Origin: Candidatus Nitrosocosmicus oleophilus
Lineage (GTDB): Archaea; Thermoproteota; Nitrososphaeria; Nitrososphaerales; Nitrososphaeraceae
NCBI RefSeq assembly: GCF_000802205.1
Contig: NZ_CP012850.1
Coordinates: 3,250,587 to 3,314,586 of the forward strand
DNA length: 64,000 nt
Direction: 5' to 3'
This document shows, one piece after another, positions 27,270 through 35,238 of this stretch. Every line of letters starts with the position of its first letter. The stretch's first letter is position 1. The position numbers and the translations under genes were made by a program. The notes below the pieces were generated by a model. That model saw only the letters and a program-made list of their open reading frames with translations, did not search any database and was not told the origin of the DNA.

Positions 27270-27545
27270 TTAGGATGGAATGGCTGGATTCTTTTTGTCC
27301 GTCTTGGTATACCATCCAAAGAGCGATACAGCCCATCCAACAATAATTAACATAATAGATACCACTTCTGCGTCTACCATCGGATTTCGGAATTCTACTT
27401 CATTTGGAGGAGATTGTATATTATATTCCGTATCAGGAATGGAATCTTGAATTACAACAGGTGCTGTAATAGATACCCCTATTACCCCAACAACTACCAT
27501 GATTAAACCAGCTACTAGTATTGGTTTATAACTGACCTTGACCAT
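27270..27545 (-). CDS. small two-span membrane protein
   Basis: A 91-residue protein with two transmembrane helices (about 8-30, ILVAGLIMVVVGVIGVSIT, and 60-78, VVSIMLIIVGWAVSLFGWY), joined by an external Pro/Glu loop and ending in a basic tail. Function unknown; small proteins of this type are common in the group. Confidence 0.65.
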   Translation of the reverse strand: MVKVSYKPILVAGLIMVVVGVIGVSITAPVVIQDSIPDTEYNIQSPPNEVEFRNPMVDAEVVSIMLIIVGWAVSLFGWYTKTDKKNPAIPS

Positions 27546-28357
27546 GCAAAGAACTACATTTTTTCCCTTATAAATATAACTCTATTTCAATAAAGTTAAA
27601 ACAGCCTACATCCATATGTTAGCCACTTTATACCTAACTATCCGATGATCAATCAACGATAAAATTAAGAAGCAGCAATATATAATAGAAAATTGATCTT
27701 CATCACCTAGCAAAAGTAATAAAAGATATTTTTGATAATATCAGAAAAGTGAGTTGATTATTTCATATCTAACCGGTAAAGTTTTCAGGAGATTCGACCA
27801 AATTGAATCTCTACAAATTGATTCATGAATATTTTTCAATATGCCCAATAGCATATGTTAATACAGCTGACAAAAAAACATCAACAACAACAAAGTAGTC
27901 ACACTATATCATACCAAGATTCCTAAAAAACTAAATGCAGTAAACGTCACTATTAATTGAGTTTCTTTTTCCAAATAACAACTGATAATATTATACGGTG
28001 CCATTTGATTTCCAAAACAGGATCCATTTCTTTGACATGAATCAAATATCACAACCTACAAAGTTACTTTCCTATGAATTTTTTCTATTTATTGTCTTAA
28101 GGTTAATCGTGGCCCATTGATAAAAACATCAAAATGATCAAACTATACTGTACAAGATATTGATATTTATTGAAGTAACATAATACATCAAGATTATTAT
28201 TGTTATTAGGCGTTTCACTAATAAAATTATGGTAATTATATAAGTAGTTAAACTTATTCGTAAACATCAAATACATTCTCTAACACACCTTTGCTTTTGT
28301 TTTTTCTTGGAAACATATTTATCAAGAATTTCAAAGTTTATTTATTGTTCTTGTACT
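27546..28357. other. intergenic, no gene seen
   Basis: About 800 bases of AT-rich sequence with many stops in all frames. I find no RNA structure or reading frame to support a feature. Confidence 0.5.
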
Positions 28358-28531
28358 ATGGTGCCTATGGATAATAATGATGATGAGAAAAATGGAGAAA
28401 CACTGAATAGCGACAAATTAAAAAGAGAAATGCTTAAGCCTATAACCAAAGCAAAAACCGAAGTAGACGAAGAACTAAAGGAGTTAGAAGTAGAAAGTTC
28501 GGGTGGCGGAAAAGACGGAGGAGGAGGGTAA
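28358..28531 (+). CDS. small acidic protein with poly-glycine tail
   Basis: From ATG 28358 (MVPMDNNDDEKNGE) the 57-residue protein is charged and helical (KPITKAKTEVDEELKELEVE) and ends in SSGGGKDGGGG. An upstream extension of 17 codons is open but looks like non-coding. A second small protein in the window (45551) also ends in a Gly run. Family unknown. Confidence 0.5.
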   Translation: MVPMDNNDDEKNGETLNSDKLKREMLKPITKAKTEVDEELKELEVESSGGGKDGGGG

Positions 28532-28744
28532 GAAAATTAATCCTACAAATGAAATGAGAAGATATAGTAAATGATATTTCTATAATTCCCACATTTTCAA
28601 ACTTGGATATGTTTTTGACTACATATTCATTAATGATCAAAAACATTCACTATTTCAATAACTCGTTTTCTATACCTAATGCATTGCCATCTATACTCAG
28701 GCACCATGTATTTCTATTTCATAAAATGCCATAATCATTGAACC

Positions 28745-29030
28745 TCACAAAAATCTGGCATCGTTTAGTGCTTTCGCTTTATCTTCATCATAGGATGTTG
28801 GAATAATTATCACTTTTTCTATTCCACTTTCCCTTAACATTTAGTTCTTTTCCCTTTTTGATCTCCTCAATAGCAGTTATCAAAATGTCTTTTAAGTTAG
28901 CATGATTTGTATCGTCAGTAACTAATCCATCTCTTTCTTCTCAGGCCAGTCTCGCAGATTGCAGACCTGAACTAACGATACAGAAAGAAATTACGCACAG
29001 ATTTATTATTCTAATGAGAATTTTTGACAT
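28745..29030 (-). pseudogene. decayed gene with in-frame stop and frameshift
   Basis: Reading from ATG 29030: MSKILIRIINLCVISF, then IVSSGLQSARLA, a TGA, then EERDGLVTDDTNHANLKDIL and AIEEIKKGKELNVK. After a one-base shift the frame continues LRESGIEKVIIIPTSYDEDK and AKALNDARFL to a stop at 28745. The smooth coding quality on both sides of the breaks shows a former gene of about 95 codons. The identity is unclear; the start and the SSG turn hint at a DsrE-like or small Rossmann protein, but this is weak. Confidence 0.6.
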
Positions 29031-29078
29031 AACTTATACCCTATCTTACGAACAATCTCATTAATGGTAACAATAATA

Positions 29079-29477
29079 TTAGTTTCTGATTTGTCTATTT
29101 GATTGTTTGTTGACTAAATCTATTGCTAATTCATTCAGCTTAGATAGCTTAAATGGTTTAATCAGCAATTTAATGTTTTTAGCGACGAATTTTTTCTCGC
29201 TATTAAAAGATTGTTTAACTGAGTCATATGCAGAAATGATCAGAATGGATGCAAATGGATATTCTCCAAATATCTCATTTGCCGCTTCAAGCCCATTTTT
29301 ACCATCTGGTAGTTTGTAATCCAAAATGACAAGGTCGGGTTTGAATTCTTCATAGTCACTCAGAACATTTGAAGCGGTGGTGTTTGTAACAGAAATGTGA
29401 TATCCCTTGTTTATCAGAAAATCTTTATAAAGATTTAACAAATCCTGCTCATCTTCAATGATCATTATCTTTATCAC
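29079..29477 (-). CDS. orphan response regulator (receiver domain only)
   Basis: A 132-residue CheY-like receiver. Acidic residues E8/D9, phospho-acceptor D53 (LVILDYKLPDGKNG), S82 and K107 (LIKPF) are all in place, so it can be phosphorylated. It has no output domain and no histidine kinase next door, so it probably acts by protein contact. A 10-bp inverted repeat lies just upstream of its start. A second in-frame ATG (residue 5) is possible. Confidence 0.9.
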   Translation of the reverse strand: MIKIMIIEDEQDLLNLYKDFLINKGYHISVTNTTASNVLSDYEEFKPDLVILDYKLPDGKNGLEAANEIFGEYPFASILIISAYDSVKQSFNSEKKFVAKNIKLLIKPFKLSKLNELAIDLVNKQSNRQIRN

Positions 29478-29498
29478 TTCAGTAAGATATCAAGTACA

Positions 29499-29526
29499 AC
29501 ATACATTAATAAATTCTAATGTATGT
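29499..29526. repeat. inverted repeat upstream of the response regulator
   Basis: ACATACATTA (29499-29508), eight-base spacer, TAATGTATGT (29517-29526), a perfect 10-bp palindrome. It starts 22 bases before the regulator's start codon, overlapping where its TATA box should be. It is a candidate operator. Confidence 0.5.
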
Positions 29527-29541
29527 ATTTAGCAGATAAGA

Positions 29542-29762
29542 CCAAAGTGCAGATTTGGTATACATAGGTATGATTAAAAATATTTATCCATCAGATCGTA
29601 TATTAAATAATTCCATCATTCCGTCAGCCATCAATAGCACCACATGTTTGCTATCCATTCGTTACTAACATCTCAGTTGGAAATCACATTTCAGGAATTT
29701 AAACATGCATCATTGATTCCAAACAAAACGAGTGATTCTTGCCAAAACGCAGATTTGGTATA
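29542..29762. repeat. pair of 21-bp direct repeats 200 bp apart
   Basis: CCAAAGTGCAGATTTGGTATA (29542-29562; quoted 20 of 21 as CCAAAGTGCAGATTTGGTAT) and CCAAAACGCAGATTTGGTAT (29742-29761, also followed by A) differ at two positions. Each contains CCAAA-N7-TTTGG, an inverted repeat. They flank the gap between the response regulator and the PRC-like gene. Possible binding sites of one regulator. Confidence 0.4.
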
Positions 29763-29798
29763 AAACTCGTAGAATTTGGTAATTCTTACAATTTCTAT

Positions 29799-30032
29799 CT
29801 ACTGTTTATATTTAGAGGCATCTTGTTCAGAGACGTTAAAATGCAAATTATGTCCATCAAAGTTAGATACTAATATTTTAGGTATCATGAATCTAGTTTT
29901 GTCAACTACGCCTTTTTCCGCAACAATATAGTCTTCACTAATTTCTTGGACCTCTCCCAAATCATAGTCGTTAACTCCTCTTGCTTCTTTTTTAATTACA
30001 TCTGACCAGTTTATATTCAGATTACCTGACAT
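29799..30032 (-). CDS. PRC-barrel-like small protein
   Basis: A 77-residue beta-rich protein. The line VIKKEARGVNDYDLGEVQEISEDYIVAEKG matches the PRC-barrel/DUF2171 pattern in which an 'R-G-x-D-x-x-x-x-G-x-V' strand-turn-strand opens the barrel. Such proteins in archaea and bacteria are often stress- or RNA-linked, but no partner is adjacent. Confidence 0.6.
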   Translation of the reverse strand: MSGNLNINWSDVIKKEARGVNDYDLGEVQEISEDYIVAEKGVVDKTRFMIPKILVSNFDGHNLHFNVSEQDASKYKQ

Positions 30033-30488
30033 ACAATGTCATATAAAACAAGTTTTAAATAGATCACATAATAGGATAAAAATTTTATTATTTATTTTGA
30101 ATGAAGGTAATCTATAGCCAGATTGCTGATAGATGCTTTTCTTGTTCTTCCAGATCTAATTAACCAAAGAAATTGTTAGTCAAGAGATTGAAAGAAAACT
30201 ACATTGGAATAAATAATGTTATACTCCGATATTGGTTATCGTCCGGTCTTATTACAGACCCTAAAGTAATTATCTGGAATTTCTGCAATAATAACAACAA
30301 GGTAGTCCCACAATAATCGAAACAATATTCCATGACATGATTCTTGAGGTGTGCTAACTTAATTATTTGAGTTGGCAAGATCAAAAATGAAGGACAACCT
30401 ATTATTTGTGAGACATTTTCGACTTAACTAGACTAGACTTGGATATTCAGCAATAAATATAATAACTTCAAATACAATAATAGATTGG
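30033..30488. other. intergenic, no gene seen
   Basis: About 450 bases without a convincing frame. A 61-codon minus-strand frame at 30199-30384 lacks features. Confidence 0.45.
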
Positions 30489-30770
30489 TTGAACACAGAA
30501 AAAGAAAGTAATGTTCCTACACCTGCTGCCGCGAAATCTGTGGAATATGTTCTTTTAGATGGGTTTATAAACGAATTATGGGAAGTGGATTATGAAAATG
30601 GAATTGCATTAAATGTCACAGAGATAATAAAAGCAGAATCGGCTGGAAACATAATAAAGTATTCCGGCAAGATCGAAGATTTCCTATCAAATGAAAGAGG
30701 TTTCAAGAAACTTCACTTTCATGAATCAGTCAACTTTCCAATGCGAGTCCATTTTGAGACTTTAAAGTAA
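30489..30770 (+). CDS. hypothetical protein (93 aa)
   Basis: A small soluble protein, apparently from TTG 30489. After a polar start (NTEKESNVPTPAAAKS) it has alternating strands (YVLLDGFINELWEVDYENGIAL, NIIKYSGKIEDFL) and ends FPMRVHFETLK. Family not recognised. Confidence 0.5.
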   Translation: MNTEKESNVPTPAAAKSVEYVLLDGFINELWEVDYENGIALNVTEIIKAESAGNIIKYSGKIEDFLSNERGFKKLHFHESVNFPMRVHFETLK

Positions 30771-30882
30771 AAAGTAAATTAACAAGAATAATATATATTT
30801 AAAATTGCACCCAAAGTTATTCTACGGATCAGATATTTAGATCAAAGACTAAAAAAACAGAATTTTTTAAAATTACGATATC

Positions 30883-31338
30883 TCAATTATTACCCAAAAG
30901 GAGGCTGTAATTCAGCTCCCCATACGTTCCTACTGCATTTGGATCGGCATCACCGTTTGGTTCTTCAGTTATAATAAATTGTATATATGTATATGGGTTA
31001 ACCATATTCTCAGAAAACTTCAAATTGCTTACTTCTATTACACCCAAACTCAATTTATAGTTTGAACCATCGGCCTGAACTAACCAACCTTCAAATACCT
31101 TATCTTGTTTTGGAGTAACGATTAGGTTTGCAGAAACATCCAATGTGTTATTATTAGAATCAATGGTAAGGGTACCTAATTTATCAGTACCAAATCCAGG
31201 ACCCGGTTCATTAGCTTTATTGATATCCATAGTCACGGGTTCGGCCACGCCCGATTGTATAAACCGAGTCATTGAAAATATAGTTGCAATCACAATTCCA
31301 AATAACGACAGACTTATTTTAGACATTGAAAAGATCAA
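30883..31338 (-). CDS. secreted protein with RskA-C/CHRD-like domain
   Basis: A signal peptide (KISLSLFGIVIATIFSMTRF) is followed by a ~115-residue beta domain. GTLTIDSNNNTLDVSANLIV, FEGWLVQADGSNYKLSLG, LKFSENMVNPYTYIQFIIT and EEPNGDADPNAVG together match the extracellular anti-sigma-K (RskA C-terminal)-like domain found widely in Nitrososphaeria secreted proteins. No sigma factor exists in archaea, so the role must be different and is unknown. Confidence 0.6.
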   Translation of the reverse strand: MIFSMSKISLSLFGIVIATIFSMTRFIQSGVAEPVTMDINKANEPGPGFGTDKLGTLTIDSNNNTLDVSANLIVTPKQDKVFEGWLVQADGSNYKLSLGVIEVSNLKFSENMVNPYTYIQFIITEEPNGDADPNAVGTYGELNYSLLLGNN

Positions 31339-31509
31339 CTGTTCAAACTATAAACAGGCCACATGAAGGAAGGACTCAAATATATTAATCTAGAATTTAA
31401 GAAAAAATTCCCACATGAAGTAACAGTCTTGGCGCTCAACCGAGGTTACCATGTAAAATATCAACAATCAAGACAGAAAAAATGATTTTAAATATGTAGT
31501 GTAAAATAC

Positions 31510-31716
31510 TTAAATATCTTTTACTTCTTCCTTTAGCTTTTTTTCTCTGTATTCGGTACCAAGGTCAACATTTGGATCTTTTATTTTGTTTCCCATCGCT
31601 TTAGCGCCAGCTTTTATCGTATCTCCTGTTTCGTCAAGGCCTTCTTCCACATGATCTGCTGTATCCCTTATATCTTGTTCAACGTCATCCTTTCTGTTAA
31701 TAGGTTCTTCTGACAT
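31510..31716 (-). CDS. CsbD/LEA-like stress protein
   Basis: A 68-residue, highly charged helical protein (DDVEQDIRDTADHVEEGLDE then GDTIKAGAKAMGNKIKDPNV) lacking hydrophobic core, resembling small stress-induced CsbD or LEA-like proteins. Single gene; no direct functional evidence. Confidence 0.5.
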   Translation of the reverse strand: MSEEPINRKDDVEQDIRDTADHVEEGLDETGDTIKAGAKAMGNKIKDPNVDLGTEYREKKLKEEVKDI

Positions 31717-31805
31717 TACAACATCCTATATAACAAAGTTTTTATTTATCAATAGAAAAAAGGACTGGCGAGAGTTGTTTTTGCTTGTATGAAATAACAG
31801 ACCAT

Positions 31806-32342
31806 TTATTCCGATAAACTAATCTTTATTTTTACAGAGTACTCGGTAATATCAATTTCGGCATCTATACCCAAAGTTTGGTCGAGTAATGATTTAAAAA
31901 ATCCTGATAGAAACTTTGAACCCTTTCCTTCCAATCTATGTCTAATTACAATTACTTTGTACTCACTGGTATTCAATTCATCGTATGTTCCAATATATCC
32001 ATAAGTACATACTATTTTTTCAATATACTCCAAAACACCATCAAACGTGATATCTTTTTTCCAGAATAGAATAGTATCATTAGGAATGTCCTTGCCCATT
32101 TCAAGGCCAAAGTTATATACATCATCGTCATTTAATCGGCACAGTAAAGATTTGAATACTTCACGATTTACAACAAGCATGTCTAATTTTGACTGAAATC
32201 TCGTAAATTCAGTATACTGTTTAAGGACCGAGTTTATCATAGCATTTACAGATATACCCATTCGCTCTGCCTCTGAATTTAGAATTTCAGAAAGGGATTT
32301 ATCAATACGAAAGGATCTGACAGTAGACGATTGGCCACCCAC
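31806..32342 (-). CDS. ribbon-helix-helix regulator with C-terminal sensor-like domain
   Basis: The N-terminal 45 residues fit an RHH DNA-binding fold (SSTVRSFRIDKSLSEILNSE then RMGISVNAMINSVLKQYTEF). The C-terminal half ends HRLEGKGSKFLSGFFKSLLDQ and AEIDITEYSVKIKI. That pattern of an amphipathic helix and paired strands recalls V4R/H-NOX-like or other small-molecule domains. The start is GTG 32342. It is divergent from the unusual TFB; three GTAAY repeats at exactly 10-bp steps lie between, just upstream of its own TATA-like TTTTAAGA. Confidence 0.7.
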   Translation of the reverse strand: MGGQSSTVRSFRIDKSLSEILNSEAERMGISVNAMINSVLKQYTEFTRFQSKLDMLVVNREVFKSLLCRLNDDDVYNFGLEMGKDIPNDTILFWKKDITFDGVLEYIEKIVCTYGYIGTYDELNTSEYKVIVIRHRLEGKGSKFLSGFFKSLLDQTLGIDAEIDITEYSVKIKISLSE

Positions 32343-32372
32343 GACATTACTTTGTATTCATATCTTAAAACT

Positions 32373-32405
32373 GTAACTGCTTGTAACCGTTTGTAATCGA
32401 ATTAC
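32373..32405. promoter_or_regulatory. 10-bp-phased repeats in the RHH/TFB divergent promoter
   Basis: GTAAC (32373), GTAAC (32383) and GTAAT (32393) recur at exactly one helical turn. The last forms GTAAT-CGA-ATTAC, a short palindrome. Sites on one face of the helix are how RHH dimers usually bind in tandem. The TFB TATA box, CCTTATATCC, lies at about 32433-32442, 26 bases before the TFB ATG. Confidence 0.55.
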
Positions 32406-32462
32406 GATAAATGCAATTCGGTATACATAGTCGCCTTATATCCTGCGACACAACATCCCTCA

Positions 32463-33374
32463 ATGTATAATAAGTTAATAGTTAAAAATATAGAAAAATA
32501 TTCACCAGTACACCAACATGCTGTTATTTATGACTACGAAAAAGGTGAAAAGCTTTGCAAGTCATGTGGTGTCATCGTACAAGATAAGATATATGATGCC
32601 GAGTTGGATACTGATTTTCATAAATATAAAAGCGATACTAACACCGTATTGCCTCATTCCATTATTCTTAATGATAAAGGAATGTCAACAGCAATTGCAG
32701 ATTATGATACAAGTACATCTAAAAGATTTTCAAATAGGAAAGAACATAATAAGATAGAGTTTCTGAATAAAATAGTTAGCTGCTCAAACAAGAAGAGAAA
32801 TTTGAAAATAGTTATAGATCTTTTGAATCGTATAAAAGATAAATTATCCTTGACATCGTTCTGTATAGAAGAAGCACTGTCCTATTACAAGAAGGCATTA
32901 GAAAAGGGACTAATTAAAGGAAGATCAATAAAGGAAATGATTGTTTCATGCGTATATCTAGTTTGCAAGAAAACCAACATTCCAAGAACATTGCCAGAAA
33001 TCTCCCAAATAGTGCAAGCTGATGAAATCTTTGCCGCCAGGTGCTATCGTCTTTTAATGAGAGAGTTAAAAATTACCCATGTACAATTCAAACCAACTAT
33101 TTTTATAAGAAAGATAGCAGACGAGGCAGAAATTAGCGAGAGGACAGCAAGAGAGTCAATAGATTTGCTTTTGGCCATACAAAATGAGAATGTTTTCTCT
33201 GGTAAGAACTCGCTCTCAATCGCAGCAGCCATCCTTTACATAACATGTAGAAAACATAAACAAAAAATATCACAGGCAAAAATCGCTTCGGCAGCTAATA
33301 TTAACATAATGACTCTAAGAAAAAGACTTTCAGAAGTCAAAAATGTAGTAGTAAATGCATCATTTCTTAATTAA
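32463..33374 (+). CDS. tfb: divergent transcription factor B (TFB paralog)
   Basis: TFB bridges TBP and RNA polymerase at archaeal promoters. The two cyclin-fold repeats are clear (KRNLKIVIDLLNRIKDKLSL, then EEALSYYKKALEKGLIKGRS; second repeat starting FIRKIADEAEISERTARES and ending SAANINIMTLRKRLSEV). The N-terminal zinc ribbon is altered: the second pair C32/C35 (CKSCG) is present but the first pair is missing and H17/H19 (PVHQHAV) stand there. The 303-residue length is normal. It is likely one of several TFBs and may serve special promoters. Confidence 0.88.
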   Translation: MYNKLIVKNIEKYSPVHQHAVIYDYEKGEKLCKSCGVIVQDKIYDAELDTDFHKYKSDTNTVLPHSIILNDKGMSTAIADYDTSTSKRFSNRKEHNKIEFLNKIVSCSNKKRNLKIVIDLLNRIKDKLSLTSFCIEEALSYYKKALEKGLIKGRSIKEMIVSCVYLVCKKTNIPRTLPEISQIVQADEIFAARCYRLLMRELKITHVQFKPTIFIRKIADEAEISERTARESIDLLLAIQNENVFSGKNSLSIAAAILYITCRKHKQKISQAKIASAANINIMTLRKRLSEVKNVVVNASFLN

Positions 33375-33375
33375 T

Positions 33376-33386
33376 GCTTTTTTTTA
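33376..33386 (+). terminator. T-rich run after tfb
   Basis: An unbroken run of eight T residues directly after the tfb stop, of the sort that ends archaeal transcripts. Position-based call. Confidence 0.4.
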
Positions 33387-33587
33387 TAACTTGTAACTTT
33401 ATTTAAAATTACAACAAATAATATTATATTAGAATCTGATCTTTTGAAGGTAATTTTTTTTGTCTTGCCGACTGATAAATTTTATTCAAACATCCTATAA
33501 CCATTGATATCGTTTATGACCTATTTTAATACAAATAATAACAAGAATGATTCGTTTAAATAATTTTCATGATATTCATAACAGTAA

Positions 33588-34859
33588 TTGACATTAAAGG
33601 AGGACGCAATAAATTTACATCGATTACTTAGAGGGAAAATAGAGATCTCAAGCAGGATATCTTCAGATAATATTTTTGAAAATTCAAAAGAAGAGGGCAA
33701 AGGAACATTAAGCTCGATCTATACTCCAGGAGTCGCCTATGTTTCAATTGAAATCCAAAAGAATAAAGAATTGGCATATGAATACACCTCAAAATGGAAT
33801 AATATAGCAATAGTGTGTGATGGGACGAGAGTCCTAGGACTAGGCGATATCGGCCCAGAAGGAGCATTACCCGTAATGGAAGGAAAAGCAGTCTTATTTA
33901 AAACCCTTGGTAATGTAAATGCATTTCCCCTTTGCATATCTATCAAAGATAAGGAGGAAATTATCAAATTTGTCAAAGCTATTGAACCTTCATTTGGTGC
34001 CATAAATATAGAGGATATCGAATCTCCCAAGGTTTTAGAAATAGTAGAAAGACTTCAAAAGGAAATGTCAATTCCAATTTTTCATGATGATAGGCATGGT
34101 ACAGCTGTCATCACGTTTGCTGCTTTAATAAATGCATTACGAATAGTACGAAAGAACTCAAAGAATGTTAAAGTGGTGATTGCTGGTGCAGGATCTGCAG
34201 GGTATGGCATCTTTAAGATTTTGTCTAGGGCAGGCTTCGAAGAGGTAATAGTAATAGATAAGGAAGGAGCCATTTACGACGGAAGAGATAACAGAGAAAA
34301 TAATGAAAAATTAAGCAATCTCGAATTAAACAAACGAAGCGATTCAAAGCACGATAGTAGTGTTATCTTGAATTCCTTTAAGAGAGAAATAGCCTTAAAC
34401 TCCAACCCAAACAAAATAAAAGGTAATCTAGAAACAGTAATCAAAGAATCAGATATCTTTATTGGAACATCAGGGATCGGAAATCTCATGAATTCACAAA
34501 TGGTAGCATCGATGAAAAAAGATCCAATTATTTTTGCATTGAGCAATCCTACACCAGAAATTTTACCCGATGATGCAAAGAATGCAGGTGCTAGAATTAT
34601 TGCCACAGGTAGATCGGATTTTCCAAATCAAATTAATAACGCGGTAGTTTTCCCATCAATATTTAGAGCACTACTAGATTTAAGAGTAAAAAATTTAGAT
34701 GAAGATATATTGATTTCTATTTCAAAGTCTATAGCAGACCTAGTTGACATTAAGCATTTGAATGAAGAATTCATCATACCTAAAATAAACGATCCGAGGA
34801 TACTACCAGTAGTTACTAATTCCCTAAAGGAATATATCATGAATCAAAATCCAAGTTGA
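33588..34859 (+). CDS. malic enzyme (NAD(P)-dependent, decarboxylating)
   Basis: Converts malate to pyruvate and CO2. Motifs: YTPGVAYVS near residue 45, GDIGPEGALPVMEGKAVLFK (about 90-109), the metal site EDIESP and FHDDRHGTAVI, the Rossmann turn VVIAGAGSAGYG, and ALSNPTPEI. The 423 residues are longer than average because of a polar insert (about 230-285, rich in Asn, Asp and Lys) inside the NAD domain. No phosphotransacetylase fusion. The start is TTG 33588 with in-frame TTA AAG following. It feeds the pyruvate pool from the C4 side. Confidence 0.9.
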   Translation: MTLKEDAINLHRLLRGKIEISSRISSDNIFENSKEEGKGTLSSIYTPGVAYVSIEIQKNKELAYEYTSKWNNIAIVCDGTRVLGLGDIGPEGALPVMEGKAVLFKTLGNVNAFPLCISIKDKEEIIKFVKAIEPSFGAINIEDIESPKVLEIVERLQKEMSIPIFHDDRHGTAVITFAALINALRIVRKNSKNVKVVIAGAGSAGYGIFKILSRAGFEEVIVIDKEGAIYDGRDNRENNEKLSNLELNKRSDSKHDSSVILNSFKREIALNSNPNKIKGNLETVIKESDIFIGTSGIGNLMNSQMVASMKKDPIIFALSNPTPEILPDDAKNAGARIIATGRSDFPNQINNAVVFPSIFRALLDLRVKNLDEDILISISKSIADLVDIKHLNEEFIIPKINDPRILPVVTNSLKEYIMNQNPS

Positions 34860-35238
34860 TCTGAATACAATTCAAAAATAAGATCATGATGTATCAGGCA
34901 ACGGCATACTTAGAACCATCAAATAAGGTCAAATTTATCAAACAGGTATTTTACCTGTCTAAAGGAAAATATCAAATATAATTATCAAGTTTCTTTAAAT
35001 ATGGAAACATCCAAGAATCATGATTTTAATCTCAATGAGAATGCAGCAGACCATATGATGAGCATGTTATAAGAAAGAAGAAGAAACAAAGTATATCAAT
35101 AATATAGAAAAAGATGAATAAGTAAGTATAACTTCTATTTTATCAAAACTTAGATCCTAGTGGTAACAAAAATAAAAATTTGGTAATCTTATTAAGAGTT
35201 TAGCATATCATAGCTAATCATAGTAGGGAACAGGGGTT
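34860..35238. other. intergenic, no gene seen
   Basis: A very short ATG frame (35001-35072, 23 codons) is open behind TTTCTTTAAAT but has no other support. Confidence 0.4.

Noticed and set aside
27104-27346. 80-codon plus-strand frame
   Set aside because: Overlaps the 3' end of the membrane-protein gene on the other strand, Ser/Asn-rich without domain, weak TTG start. Probably chance.
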